Origin: JADGHX01 sp963837755
GTDB lineage: Bacteria > Pseudomonadota > Gammaproteobacteria > Steroidobacterales > Steroidobacteraceae
Assembly (NCBI GenBank): GCA_963837755.1
Contig: CAWIOP010000001.1
Coordinates: forward strand, 930,001-994,000
Direction of reading: 5' to 3'
DNA length: 64,000 nt
The position numbers and the translations under genes are program-made. The notes under the pieces were generated by a model. The model saw only the letters and a list, made by a program, of their open reading frames with translations. It was not told where the DNA came from and ran no database searches. Position 1 is the stretch's first letter. Each line of letters starts with the position of its first letter. Positions 47,843-56,815 of this stretch are shown here, in pieces.

Positions 47843-47871
47843 ACTATAAGCGAGGCGGACGCTCGTGACCA
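47843..47871 (-). promoter_or_regulatory. Sigma-70 type promoter of rpoZ-spoT
   Basis: On the minus strand, -35 TGGTCA (47866-47871), a 17-base spacer and -10 TATAGT (47843-47848) precede the rpoZ ATG by 50 bases. The -10 matches five of six consensus bases and the -35 four of six. Confidence 0.55.
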
Positions 47872-47918
47872 GCAACCGGTTGCGCCGGACTGCGGATTCG
47901 GGCTCGAAGCGCGCCGGG

Positions 47919-48557
47919 CTAGCCCACCAGCTGGGTGAGCAGCGGCTTCAGCGACTCGCGCGCCGCGGCGAGGTCTTCGCCCCGGCCGTCGATGATACGG
48001 CCAAGGTCGCTCACAGCCCGCTCGAAGTCATCGTTCACGACCACGTAGTCGAATTCGCTCCAGTGCGACATATCGCCGACCGCATCCCGCAGGCGGCGCG
48101 TGATGACCTCATCCGAGTCGGTCATGCGGTTGCGCAGGCGCTCTTCGAGCGCCCGGCGCGACGGCGGAAGGATGAAGATGCTCGAGCATTCGGGCATGGC
48201 CGCGCGCACGAGCCGTGCGCCCTGCCAGTCGATCTCGAGGATGACGTTCTTCCCCTGCTCGAGCTGCTGCTCCACGGCCTTGCGGCCGGTGCCGTAGTAG
48301 TTGTCGAACACCTGCGCGTGCTCGAGAAACTCGCCGCGATCGATCAGCACCTGGAATTCGGCCACCGGAATGAAGAAGTACTCCCGCCCGTGCTCTTCGG
48401 TAGGCCGGCGCGCACGAGTGGTATGGGAGATGGAAACGTGAAGCTCTGGCCGCCGCTGCAGCAGCGCCTTCACGAGCGAGGTCTTGCCGGCCCCGGAGGG
48501 GGCGGCGATCACGAACAGGCGGCCGCGGCCGCGATCTTTCTCGGCAACGGCCATCAT
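47919..48557 (-). CDS. gmk: Guanylate kinase
   Basis: This enzyme phosphorylates GMP to GDP. 212 residues with P-loop APSGAGKTSLVKALL, HVSISHTTRARRPTEEHGRE (GMP binding), FFIPVAEFQVLIDRGEFLEH, YYGTGRKAVEQQLEQGKNVI and LEIDWQGARLVRAAMP, and the lid RRALEERLRNR. Intact frame. It lies upstream of rpoZ, the common gmk-rpoZ-spoT order, but the rpoZ promoter lies between them. Confidence 0.96.
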   Translation of the reverse strand: MMAVAEKDRGRGRLFVIAAPSGAGKTSLVKALLQRRPELHVSISHTTRARRPTEEHGREYFFIPVAEFQVLIDRGEFLEHAQVFDNYYGTGRKAVEQQLEQGKNVILEIDWQGARLVRAAMPECSSIFILPPSRRALEERLRNRMTDSDEVITRRLRDAVGDMSHWSEFDYVVVNDDFERAVSDLGRIIDGRGEDLAAARESLKPLLTQLVG

Positions 48558-48566
48558 CCTGTCTAG

Positions 48567-49001
48567 CTACCTGGCGGGAATGACCATCATCGGCCCGTCA
48601 TCCTGATCGGCGCGATGAAATTCCGGTCCGGAATCCCTGAGGGTGACCAGTGCGATGTAGAGCGTGTCGTCGAGCTCGAAGCTGATCTCGCGCTTGGGCG
48701 GGTTGCTGGTTTTCAGGAACGCGCCGGTGCACCTGCCGGGCGGCATGCGCATCATCTTCCACGCCTGCATCGAGCCGGGCGCGCACAGCGCGCCGGCGGC
48801 GGCCATCACTCGCTGCGCTTGCGCGTAGTGGCGCGGGTTGGATTTCTTCAGATCTTCGAGCACGAGGTTATTCAGATAGACGGTGTGTTTGGGAGCGTGG
48901 AACCTGAATTCCGGCGCCGTCGTCGGTCTCGCGGCCTCGTCAGCCAGGGCCGCCGGAGCGCCCGCCGCGACCAGGAGGCAAGCCAGCAGGGAGTAGCGCA
49001 T
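48567..49001 (-). CDS. Exported hypothetical protein, 144 residues
   Basis: Signal peptide MRYSLLACLLVAAGAPAALA with cleavage near ADEA, then a mature domain with FRFHAPKHTVYLNNLVLEDL, CAPGSMQAWKMMRMPPGRCT (two cysteines that could pair), ISFELDDTLYIALVTLRD. I do not recognise the family. Probably periplasmic. It ends nine bases before gmk on the same strand, so may be co-transcribed. The 250-bp gap upstream to 49252 shows no other gene. Confidence 0.7.
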   Translation of the reverse strand: MRYSLLACLLVAAGAPAALADEAARPTTAPEFRFHAPKHTVYLNNLVLEDLKKSNPRHYAQAQRVMAAAGALCAPGSMQAWKMMRMPPGRCTGAFLKTSNPPKREISFELDDTLYIALVTLRDSGPEFHRADQDDGPMMVIPAR

Positions 49002-49252
49002 GGTGATGTCCCCTCACGTAACTACTTGATCCACCTTGGCTTTAGACCTGCCCGGATGAGCCCGGCGCCGCCGTCGGCGCTCCCCGGGGGCCGATACGAT
49101 ACCAAAGCGGGGCCTTCCCGTAGTGCCCGACCCGCCGGAGAAGGTTCCTGAACATGAACGCCAGATGAACTCCGCGTTCAGCGTGCGCTCACCACCCGTC
49201 AGCCAGACTGCGCCCCACGTTTTCACTGTAGCGGCACACGCAGGAGATGGGT

Positions 49253-49858
49253 ATGAAACGCGCGGCAGTTGGAGTTCTTCTGATCTCGCTTGTCGCAGGC
49301 TCCACGGCGATGGCGGGCACGGTTCTCGGCCATCGGTTCGAGCGCGACCACAACGATGGCAAGCGCAACGAGCAGCAGCATCGCCCGGACAATCGCCATG
49401 ACGACCGCCGTCGTCACAACCCGCCCCGCCGTGACGACCGGCACGACAACGACCACCGCAGCGATCGTCGGGACGATCATTCGAACCATCGGGACGACGG
49501 CCGACGGAACTATGGCGATCGCGACAATCGTGGCCGGCATGACGATCGCCGCGACGACCGCCGCTGGGACAACCACCGCTGGGATGACCGCGGTCGCCAG
49601 GACCATCGTTGGGAGAGCGGCCGCTACCACTGGGGTGCGTACTACCGCCCGCACGGCTACGTGGTGCGCCGCTGGGGCCACGGCGATCGACTGCCGCGGG
49701 CCTACTACGCCCCCACGTACGTGATCGGCAATTACGACGAGTGCGGCCTGCGCCGCCCGCCGCACGGCCACCACTGGGTGCGCATCGATCACGATGCGGT
49801 GCTGGCGGTGATTGCGACAGGTGTCGTGCTCGACGTGATCTACAACCAGTTCTGGTAA
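49253..49858 (+). CDS. RcnB-like periplasmic protein with Arg/Asp/His-rich repeat region
   Basis: This 201-residue protein has a signal peptide (MKRAAVGVLLISLVAGSTAMA) and a very low-complexity middle of Arg, Asp, His and Asn (about residues 27-120). The C-terminal domain has RYHWGAYYRPHGYVVRRWGH, then GDRLPRAYYAPTYVI and HWVRIDHDAVLAVIATGVVL with VIYNQFW at the end. That end is the RcnB signature (family of a nickel/cobalt homeostasis protein). The charged region might bind metal or nucleic acid. CAGGAG precedes the ATG at 49253 by six bases. The adjacent ATG at 49247 would lie too close. Transcript ended by a strong terminator at 49898. Confidence 0.8.
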   Translation: MKRAAVGVLLISLVAGSTAMAGTVLGHRFERDHNDGKRNEQQHRPDNRHDDRRRHNPPRRDDRHDNDHRSDRRDDHSNHRDDGRRNYGDRDNRGRHDDRRDDRRWDNHRWDDRGRQDHRWESGRYHWGAYYRPHGYVVRRWGHGDRLPRAYYAPTYVIGNYDECGLRRPPHGHHWVRIDHDAVLAVIATGVVLDVIYNQFW

Positions 49859-49897
49859 TCACGGCGGAACAGCCCGGAGCGCGGGAATGCTCCATAA

Positions 49898-49926
49898 AAG
49901 AAGCCCGTCCTCGAGACGGGCTTCTT
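49898..49926. terminator. Bidirectional terminator between rcnB-like and yicC
   Basis: AAGAAGCCCGTC and GACGGGCTTCTT form a perfect 12-bp stem around CTCGA. The A-run before and T-rich end after make it usable in both directions, matching the two convergent genes. Confidence 0.85.
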
Positions 49927-49983
49927 CATTCAAGGAAGGCAGGTCGCCCTGCGCGCGTCACGGCTGACGCGGCGGCGAGCGCA

Positions 49984-50850
49984 TCACTCGATGTTCTGCA
50001 CCTGCTCGCGCATCTGCTCGATCGCCACTTTCATCTCCACGGCCGCGCGAGTGGTCTCCAGGTCCTGGGACTTCGATGACAGCGTGTTGGCCTCGCGATT
50101 GAGCTCCTGCATGAGGAAGTCGAGGCGGCGGCCCGCAGGCTCCCGGGACGCGGTGATGCGGCGGATTTCCACGATGTGGCCGGTGAGGCGGTCCAGCTCT
50201 TCATCCACGTCGAGCCGCTGCAACAGCAGTGCGATCTCCTGCTCGAGCCGTTCCTGATCGACCTGGGCTTTCAGCTCGGCGAGGCGTTCGTTCAGGCGTT
50301 CGCGCACGCGCGCATGCACTTCGGGCAGGCGGGCACGCACCTGGGCGACGGAGCCCTCGAGATTTACGCAGCGCTGCTCGATGAGTTCGCGCAGCCGCAC
50401 CCCTTCGCGCGCGCGGGCGGCCCCGAGCTCGGCCACCGTTTCCGTGAAGAGCTCGCGCGCGGCGGCCACGACTTCATCGCTGCCCGTGTTGTCTTCGCGG
50501 ACCACGCCCGGCCACCTCAGCACGTCCATGAGGTTCACGCTGTGATTGCCCGGCAGCACCGAAGCCAGCTCGCGCACGCGCGCGAGCACGCGCTCCAGCG
50601 CCTGCTGGTCGATGTCGAGCGCGAGCTCCGCGCTGTGCGTGGAGCGGAAGGTGATGGTGCAATCCACCTTCCCGCGCTTCAGCTCTTTCGCGGCGATCTG
50701 ACGTAATTCCGGCTCCAGCGCCCGCACCTCGTCGGGCAGGCGGAAGCCGCATTCGAGAAAGCGATGGTTGACGCTGCGAAGCTCGCAGACGAGCGTCCCC
50801 CAGGGGCCCGAGGCCTCCCGGCGGGCGAATCCGGTCATGCTGGCGATCAT
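49984..50850 (-). CDS. yicC: YicC family endoribonuclease
   Basis: YicC-type protein of 288 residues, a stress-linked endoribonuclease family. It starts MIASMTGFARREASGPWGTL and continues ELRSVNHRFLECGFRLPDEV. It ends with the conserved GRRLDFLMQELNREANTLSS followed by KSQDLETTRAAVEMKVAIEQ and REQVQNIE, as in the whole family. Intact. A second ATG four codons in (MTGFAR) matches other bacteria equally well. It diverges from the PP2C gene. Confidence 0.93.
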   Translation of the reverse strand: MIASMTGFARREASGPWGTLVCELRSVNHRFLECGFRLPDEVRALEPELRQIAAKELKRGKVDCTITFRSTHSAELALDIDQQALERVLARVRELASVLPGNHSVNLMDVLRWPGVVREDNTGSDEVVAAARELFTETVAELGAARAREGVRLRELIEQRCVNLEGSVAQVRARLPEVHARVRERLNERLAELKAQVDQERLEQEIALLLQRLDVDEELDRLTGHIVEIRRITASREPAGRRLDFLMQELNREANTLSSKSQDLETTRAAVEMKVAIEQMREQVQNIE

Positions 50851-50953
50851 GTGGACTTGAATGGCTCGAAAAGTGCGCGCGACGAAGCGTTGCGTCTTAC
50901 GCTCGTCTGCTCGCGGGTGATATAAAGCGCCGCCAATCTTAACAGAAGCACGA

Positions 50954-51709
50954 GTGCCCTCTTTGCGGGTCGAGTACGCGGACATATCACTCCTCGGGGC
51001 GCGTGAAGAAAACCAGGACCGTGTCGTTACGGCAGTGGCCGAGCACGCGGCTCTGCTTCTCGTGGTCGACGGCATGGGCGGGCACGCAGATGGGGCGCGT
51101 GCGGCCGAGGTTACGCAGAAAGTCGTCCTCGAAGCTTTCTGGCACACCCCGCTGCCGCTCTTCGATCCACTCGGCTTCCTGCACCTGACGCTCGGCCGGG
51201 CGCACGAAGAAGTGGTGCGAGTCGGCATGAGCCTGCCGCTGGAGCAACGCCCGCGCGCGACATGCGCCGTCTGCCTCGTGCAACAGCATGCGGCGTGGTG
51301 GGCGCACATCGGCGACAGCCGCGTGTATCACCTGCGCAAAGGCGGGCTCGTCATGCGCACGCGCGATCACAGCCACGTAGAGCTTCTGCTGCGCGAAGGG
51401 CTCATCACCGCGGAGCAGGCGCTGAACCACCCCATGCGCAACTTCGTGGAATGCTGCATCGGCGGCGACCCCATCCTGCCCGACATGACGCTGAGCGGTC
51501 GCCGCGAGCTGCAGCCAGATGACGTCCTCTTCGTCTGCACCGACGGCATGTGGGCCACGCTCAAGGATGACGAAATCGCAAACCGTTTCACCGTCGGCGG
51601 CCATGCCGTGCGGGATACCCTGACCTCACTGGGCCAGTTGGCCGTCGCGCGCGCCGGAGGCGGCAGCGACAACACCTCTGCCGCCGCCCTGCGCTGGCTG
51701 GGAGAGTAG
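50954..51709 (+). CDS. PP2C-type Ser/Thr protein phosphatase
   Basis: This 251-residue metal-dependent phosphatase has REENQDRVVTAV, LLLVVDGMGGHADGARAA, WWAHIGDSRVYHLRKGGLV, DDVLFVCTDGMWATLKDDEI and GGGSDNTSAAALR: all the PPM metal-binding Asp residues. No membrane or sensory domain. Likely removes phosphate from proteins targeted by a Hanks-type kinase, which is not in this window. The GTG at 50954 is the start. It is two bases upstream of rph, so the pair is probably co-transcribed. Confidence 0.92.
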   Translation: MPSLRVEYADISLLGAREENQDRVVTAVAEHAALLLVVDGMGGHADGARAAEVTQKVVLEAFWHTPLPLFDPLGFLHLTLGRAHEEVVRVGMSLPLEQRPRATCAVCLVQQHAAWWAHIGDSRVYHLRKGGLVMRTRDHSHVELLLREGLITAEQALNHPMRNFVECCIGGDPILPDMTLSGRRELQPDDVLFVCTDGMWATLKDDEIANRFTVGGHAVRDTLTSLGQLAVARAGGGSDNTSAAALRWLGE

Positions 51710-51711
51710 GC

Positions 51712-52438
51712 GTGTCGAGGCCGAGCGGGCGCGAGCCCGATCAATTGCGTCCCGTTCGTTTCACGCGGCGCTTTGCGAAGCACGCGGAAGGCTCCGTGCT
51801 CGTCGAGTTCGGGGATACACACGTGCTGTGCACGGCGAGCGTCGAGGAATCGCGTTCCGCCGTTCCTGCGCGGCAAGGGGCAGGGATGGGTGACGGCGGA
51901 GTACGGCATGCTGCCGCGCTCCACGCACACGCGCACGGCGCGCGAAGCGGCGAAGGGCAAGCAGAGCGGGCGCACGCAGGAAATCCAGCGGCTCATCGGC
52001 CGCTCGCTGCGCGCCGTTATCGATCTGAAAGCGCTGGGCGAGCGCACCATCACGGTCGACTGCGACGTGCTGCAGGCCGATGGGGGCACGCGCACGGCGT
52101 CGATCACCGGCGGCTTCGTGGCGCTTGCCGAGGCGTGCGAGAAGCTCGTGCAACGACGGGCGATTGCCGCGAGCCCGCTGCACGGGCAGGTCGCTGCGGT
52201 CTCGGTCGGCATCTGCGACGGCGTGCCCGTGATCGATCTCGACTACGCCGAGGACTCCGAGGCGGAAACGGACATGAACGTCGTCATGAACAACGGCGGC
52301 GCGTTCGTCGAGATTCAGGGCACCGCGGAAGGCCACGCGTTCCGCCGTCATGAGCTCGACAGCATGCTGAACCTGGCCGCCGCGGGAATCGGCGAGCTGT
52401 TCGCGCTCCAGGTGCAGACACTGGCGGTACGGCCTTAG
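51712..52438 (+). CDS. rph: Ribonuclease PH
   Basis: This phosphorolytic exoribonuclease trims tRNA 3' ends. It begins RPSGREPDQLRPVRFTRRFA and continues HAEGSVLVEFGDTHVLCTAS; after one break come VPPFLRGKGQGWVTAEYGML, PRSTHTRTAREAAKGKQSGR and LIGRSLRAVIDLKALGERTI. It ends VQTLAVRP. The break near 51850 is a single extra T: removing it turns EESRSAVP into the expected VEERVPPFL. It is the only break between 45.2 and 57.2 kb. GTG start. First of rph-rdgB. Confidence 0.95.
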
Positions 52439-52468
52439 AGCCACCCCGTCGGCGAGGCCGCTGCTGAC

Positions 52469-53074
52469 GTGAAAGCCGTTCTTGCGAGCAGCAACCTGGG
52501 CAAGCTGCGCGAGCTTGCCGCCATACTCGAGCCGTTCGGCTATGAGCTCGTGCCGCAAAGCGCGCTGGGCATCGACACGCCTGCGGAGACCGGAACCACC
52601 TTCGCCGAGAACGCGCTGCTCAAGGCGCGCCACGCTTCGCGGCTTGCCGGGTTGCCGGCACTGGCGGACGACTCCGGAATTGAAGTGGATGCGCTGGGCG
52701 GGCGTCCCGGCGTCTACTCCGCGCGCTTTGCCGGCGAGCACGCCACCGACAGTGCGAACGTCAACAAGATGCTCGAAGAGCTGCGCAACGTGCCTTCGGA
52801 GCGGCGCACGGCTCGCTACCAGTGCGTCATCGCCTTCATGCGCACGGCAGACGACAACGCGCCGCTCATCGCTCACGGTTCCTGGGAAGGCCGCATTCTC
52901 ATGCAGCCTCGCGGAACCGGTGGCTTTGGCTATGACCCGATATTCCAGCCCGCGGGTCTCGACGTTTCCGCGGCCGAGCTTCCGGCTGCGCAGAAGAATG
53001 CGCGCAGCCATCGCGGCGAGGCGCTCCGGGCGCTCGCCCGGCTGCTGCGGCAGCGCGGATCGCCGCAGGTATAG
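52469..53074 (+). CDS. rdgB: dITP/XTP pyrophosphatase (RdgB/HAM1)
   Basis: This cleans non-canonical purine triphosphates from the nucleotide pool. 201 residues: VLASSNLGKLRELAAILEPF, AETGTTFAENALLKARHASR, ALADDSGIEVDALGGRPGVY, SARFAGEHATDSANVNKMLE and GTGGFGYDPIFQPAG, the standard HAM1 motifs. The GTG start at 52469 is 30 bases after rph. Intact. Confidence 0.95.
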   Translation: MKAVLASSNLGKLRELAAILEPFGYELVPQSALGIDTPAETGTTFAENALLKARHASRLAGLPALADDSGIEVDALGGRPGVYSARFAGEHATDSANVNKMLEELRNVPSERRTARYQCVIAFMRTADDNAPLIAHGSWEGRILMQPRGTGGFGYDPIFQPAGLDVSAAELPAAQKNARSHRGEALRALARLLRQRGSPQV

Positions 53075-53117
53075 TCGCCTCCTGCACTGAGCCTCTTTCG
53101 CGGCTCGAGGATTTCCC

Positions 53118-54920
53118 ATGCCCCGGACGCTTCGGGCGAAGTGGCTCTGCCTGCCGCTCATGGTGAGCTGTACGTTCGTTCCCGTGATGGCACAGCAAGG
53201 CCCCGCCGCCGCCGCATCCCGCGAGCTGCATGCGCTGATGGACGAGGCTTGGGAGAAGGACATGCGCGACGACCCGCTGCGCGCGTCCTATCTCGGCGAC
53301 CGCCGCTACGAAAGCGAGTGGCCGGATCTGACCCTCGCGGCGATAGAGAAGCGCAACACTGCCAACGGCACCACGCTCGCCCGCTTGCAACGGCTGGATC
53401 GCGCTGCGCTCTCCTCGCAGGACCAGCTCAGCTACGACCTGTTCGCGTGGGAATACCAGAACCGGCTGGGCGCCTACCCATTCAAGCCCTATCTGTACGA
53501 GCTTCGCTTGCGCGACGGTGTGCAGTCGCTGTCCGATCAGGCCGAGCTCATCCCGTTCACCAGCGCCGCCGACTATGAGCACTGGATCGCCCGTCTGCGA
53601 ACGCTCGAGCGATACCTCGCGCAGAACACGGTGTTGCTGGAGCTCGCCATTCGCGAGAAACGCACGCAGCCGCGCGTGATCATGGAGCGCGTCGTGCCGC
53701 AGCTTGCGGCGCTCATCACGCCCGGCGCGCAAGCCAACCCGTTCTACGAGCCGTTCAAGCGCATGCCCGAAAGCATTCCCGCGCCAGAGCGCGCGCGTCT
53801 GCAAGCCGCGGGCAAGGCGGCAATCGAAAGCGTGGTGGTTCCCGCCTACACGCGGTTCGACAAATTCTTCCGCGAGCGCTACCTGCCGGCCGCGCGCAGC
53901 AATGAAGGCATCTGGGATACGCCCGATGGCGTGGCGTTCTACGCGGAGCGCGCGCGCCTGCATACGACCACGAGACTCACGCCCGAAGAGATTCACCAGA
54001 TCGGTCTGAAGGAGGTTGCGCGCATCCGCGCGGAGATGGACAAGATCATCCGCGCGGTCGGCTTCAAGGGAAGCTTCGCCGACTTCCTCGAATTCCTGCG
54101 CACCGATCCGCGGTTCTATTACAAGTCCGCGGACGAGCTGTTCCGTGCCTATGCCGTGCTCACGAAGCAGATCGATCCGGAGCTCGTGAAACTGTTCCGC
54201 CGCCTGCCACGCACGCCCTATGGCGTGCGGCCCATTCCCGCGACGAGCGCGCCCAACACCACCACGGCGTACTACCAGGGCCCGGCGCTCGATGGCACAC
54301 GCGCGGGCTACTACTACGTGAATCTCTATCGCCCCGAAGTGCGGCCGAAGTACGAGATGGAAGTGCTCACGCTGCACGAGGCCGTGCCGGGCCATCACCT
54401 GCAGATCGCGCTCGCGCAGGAGCAGAGCGATCTGCCGGCGTTCCGTCGCAATGCGGAAGCCACCGCTTTTGTCGAAGGCTGGGCGCTCTACACCGAGGGC
54501 CTCGGCGATCGCATCGGGCTCTACAAAGACCCCTACTCGCGCTTCGGCCAGCTCACCTACGACATGTGGCGCGCCGTGCGGCTGGTGGTGGACACCGGCA
54601 TTCACGCAAGACACTGGACGCGCCAGCAGGCCATCGACTACTTCAGGGCGAACGCGGCGAAGACCGAAGCCGACATCGTCAATGAAGTGGACCGCTACAT
54701 TTCCTGGCCGGGGCAGGCGCTGGCGTACAAGATCGGCCAGCTGAAGCTCCTGGAGCTGCGCTCGATCGCCGAGCGTCAGCTGGGCGCGAAATTCGACATC
54801 CGCGATTTTCACGACGTGGTGCTGTCGAACGGCGCGGTGCCGCTCGAAGTGCTCGAACGGCAGGTGAAAGAGTGGGTTGCCCGCGCTTCCGTTGAAAACG
54901 GCTTCGCCGCTGCCAGATAG
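53118..54920 (+). CDS. Exported DUF885 family protein, metallopeptidase-like
   Basis: This 600-residue protein has a signal peptide (LPLMVSCTFVPVMA) and a full DUF885 domain: LHALMDEAWEKDMRDDPLRA near the start, EVLTLHEAVPGHHLQIALAQ with HEAVPGHH resembling a zinc HExxH site, EGWALYTEGLGDRIGLYKDP and FVEGWALYTE downstream, and YISWPGQALAYKIGQLKLLE near the end. Members are poorly characterised and possibly peptidases. GGATTT lies before the ATG. It lies between rdgB and hemW on the same strand. Its stop coincides with a GTG of the hemW frame. Confidence 0.85.
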   Translation: MPRTLRAKWLCLPLMVSCTFVPVMAQQGPAAAASRELHALMDEAWEKDMRDDPLRASYLGDRRYESEWPDLTLAAIEKRNTANGTTLARLQRLDRAALSSQDQLSYDLFAWEYQNRLGAYPFKPYLYELRLRDGVQSLSDQAELIPFTSAADYEHWIARLRTLERYLAQNTVLLELAIREKRTQPRVIMERVVPQLAALITPGAQANPFYEPFKRMPESIPAPERARLQAAGKAAIESVVVPAYTRFDKFFRERYLPAARSNEGIWDTPDGVAFYAERARLHTTTRLTPEEIHQIGLKEVARIRAEMDKIIRAVGFKGSFADFLEFLRTDPRFYYKSADELFRAYAVLTKQIDPELVKLFRRLPRTPYGVRPIPATSAPNTTTAYYQGPALDGTRAGYYYVNLYRPEVRPKYEMEVLTLHEAVPGHHLQIALAQEQSDLPAFRRNAEATAFVEGWALYTEGLGDRIGLYKDPYSRFGQLTYDMWRAVRLVVDTGIHARHWTRQQAIDYFRANAAKTEADIVNEVDRYISWPGQALAYKIGQLKLLELRSIAERQLGAKFDIRDFHDVVLSNGAVPLEVLERQVKEWVARASVENGFAAAR

Positions 54921-54943
54921 TGGGGCCGTTGCTCCACGCGCCC

Positions 54944-56134
54944 ATGTCATTGCTCACCACACCGCCGCTTTCGCTCTATGTGCACATGCCCTGGTGCGTG
55001 CGCAAATGCCCGTACTGCGACTTCAACTCGTACACGCTGCGCGAGACTTTGCCCGAAGCGCAGTACGTGGCAGCGCTCGAGCGCGATATCGAAGCGCAGG
55101 CGGGCGACGTCCGCGGCCGCCCCATCACCAGCATCTTTTTCGGTGGCGGCACGCCCAGCCTGTTTCCGCCGGAGGCCATCGCGCGGGTGCTGGAGGCGGC
55201 GCGCCGGCTCTTGCGGGTTGCCGACGATTGCGAGGTCACGCTCGAAGCGAACCCCGGCACGGTGGAGCGGGGGCGTTTCACGGGCTATCGCGCGGCGGGC
55301 GTGAACCGGGTGTCTCTGGGCGCGCAGAGCTTCGACGCGCGCCAGCTCGAAACCCTGGGCCGCATTCACTCCCCGGGCGAGACCGTGCGGGCGGCGGAAG
55401 AGCTGCATGCCGCGGGTCTGTCGAACTTCAATCTCGACCTCATGTACGCCCTGCCGGGGCAGGATGCCGCCGCCGCCGCGCGCGACGTCGAGCAAGCGCT
55501 GGCCCTGTCCCCCGCGCACCTCTCGCACTACCAGCTCACGCTCGAGCCCGGCACGCAGTTCGCGGCCAGGCCACCCGCGCTACCTGGCGACGATGCGGCG
55601 GTGGAAATGCTGGCGGCCTGCCATGAACGGCTCGCGCTTGCGGGCTTCAGCCAGTACGAAGTTTCCGCGTATGCCACGCAGGGCCGGCAATGCCGTCACA
55701 ACCTCAACTACTGGACGTTCGGTGATTACCTGGGCGTGGGCGCCGGCGCCCACGGCAAGCTCACCTTCGCCGCTCGCGGCGAGATCATCCGCACCACTCA
55801 ACAGCGGGAGCCTCGCCGGTATCAGGCGGGCTCACCGAATGCCATCGCGCGCCAGGCAGTCCAGGCGGCCGATCTGCCGTTTGAGTTCATGATGAATGCG
55901 CTGCGCCTGACGGCGGGGTTCGACCCAAGGGTGTTCACGGAGCGCACCGGCCTGGAGTGGGCGACGGTCAGGCCAAAACTCAGTGCCCTGGAGGGCCGCG
56001 GGCTACTTGTTATCGATGACTCGACGTGCTTGCCCACCGCCCTCGGCCTGCGCTTCGTCAACGAGATGCTGCTGGAACTGCTGCCCGAAAATGCTGATTT
56101 GTCCGGTAAACGAGCTTTGTCAACGGGCTCCTGA
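54944..56134 (+). CDS. hemW: Haem chaperone HemW (radical SAM, coproporphyrinogen oxidase-like)
   Basis: HemW is a radical-SAM protein that handles haem delivery, formerly annotated as HemN. 396 residues: LYVHMPWCVRKCPYCDFNSY contains the cluster motif CxxxCxxC, followed by SIFFGGGTPSLFPPEAIARV, NRVSLGAQSFDARQLETLGR, NFNLDLMYALPGQ and HLSHYQLTLEPGT, and finally the C-terminal RHNLNYWTFGDYLGVGAGAH. The absence of HemN's extra cysteine context marks it as HemW. The ATG at 54944 is chosen over GTG 54920. Last gene of the rph-rdgB-DUF885-hemW run. Confidence 0.94.
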   Translation: MSLLTTPPLSLYVHMPWCVRKCPYCDFNSYTLRETLPEAQYVAALERDIEAQAGDVRGRPITSIFFGGGTPSLFPPEAIARVLEAARRLLRVADDCEVTLEANPGTVERGRFTGYRAAGVNRVSLGAQSFDARQLETLGRIHSPGETVRAAEELHAAGLSNFNLDLMYALPGQDAAAAARDVEQALALSPAHLSHYQLTLEPGTQFAARPPALPGDDAAVEMLAACHERLALAGFSQYEVSAYATQGRQCRHNLNYWTFGDYLGVGAGAHGKLTFAARGEIIRTTQQREPRRYQAGSPNAIARQAVQAADLPFEFMMNALRLTAGFDPRVFTERTGLEWATVRPKLSALEGRGLLVIDDSTCLPTALGLRFVNEMLLELLPENADLSGKRALSTGS

Positions 56135-56163
56135 ACCCCTCCTCGGGCCCCTTTCCGCAGGCT

Positions 56164-56377
56164 TTATACACAGACGGGAATCCACTACCCACAAATGAGC
56201 GCATTACGGGCGAATTCAGTCAAATCGCTCCACAAGGGTGTCGCAACTTATTGAAATAAAAGGGAGAAAATGGGTGGTGAAATTTTGACCAAGGTAACAA
56301 TTCCGCAATACGGCCGCGAAAAGCACTGCGCGCACGCAGCTCTGTCCACAGACTTATCCACAGGTTCTGTGGATAAG
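56164..56377. promoter_or_regulatory. DnaA-box cluster before rpmE
   Basis: In the 428-bp gap between hemW and rpmE lie TTATACACA (56164-56172), matching the DnaA-box form TTWTNCACA, and a perfect 11-bp inverted repeat CTTATCCACAG-GTT-CTGTGGATAAG (56353-56377) formed by two consensus TTATCCACA boxes head to head. A weaker CTGTCCACA lies at 56342-56350. The segment 56225-56300 is AT-rich for this genome. This may be a DnaA-binding regulatory or titration site. Origin function is doubtful without dnaA, dnaN, gyrB or parAB nearby. The rest of the gap shows no credible gene. Confidence 0.6.
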
Positions 56378-56562
56378 GAAACGCTAAGGTCAGAGCTGGA
56401 TTCCGGGCGCGCCATCCCAACCCTCGGCTTACGCGGCGGGCAGCCGACCACCCAGGCAGAGTGGCGACTCGTACCGCTTGAGCCCAGGCACCCATGCCGC
56501 TAAACTCCCGCGCCCTTTTCGGCGTGGGCCGTTAAACGGCTCCCCCCACAATCGAGCGTGCT

Positions 56563-56775
56563 ATGAAACCGTCCGTCCATCCCGACTACTCCGAGATCAA
56601 CGTGGCCTGCTCATGCGGCAACGCCTTCAAGACGCGCTCGACGCTGGGCCATGACCTGCAGGTTGAAGTGTGCTCGAGCTGCCACCCGTTCTACACGGGC
56701 AAGCAGAAGATCGTCGACACCGCCGGCCGCGTCGACAAGTTCCGCAAGAAGTACGCCGCCACAAGCGCTCGCTGA
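56563..56775 (+). CDS. rpmE: 50S ribosomal protein L31 (zinc-binding form)
   Basis: This ribosomal protein is 70 residues: MKPSVHPDYSEINVACSCGN, FKTRSTLGHDLQVEVCSSCH, PFYTGKQKIVDTAGRVDKFR. The CSC...CSSC cysteines mark the zinc-containing C+ type. Transcription is ended by a strong terminator 40 bases later. Intact. Confidence 0.97.
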   Translation: MKPSVHPDYSEINVACSCGNAFKTRSTLGHDLQVEVCSSCHPFYTGKQKIVDTAGRVDKFRKKYAATSAR

Positions 56776-56815
56776 AGCCGCAACCGCGGCTTTCGTTTCG
56801 AGAAGTCCACTCGAG

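Noticed and set aside
52899..54950. 683-codon open frame on the minus strand opposite the DUF885 gene
   Set aside because: The plus-strand protein has a signal peptide and family motifs along its length. The antisense frame has none and arises from third-position GC bias.
56164..56377. Chromosomal origin of replication
   Set aside because: DnaA boxes are present but few, the usual origin genes are absent, and no skew data are available. Kept only as a DnaA-box cluster.
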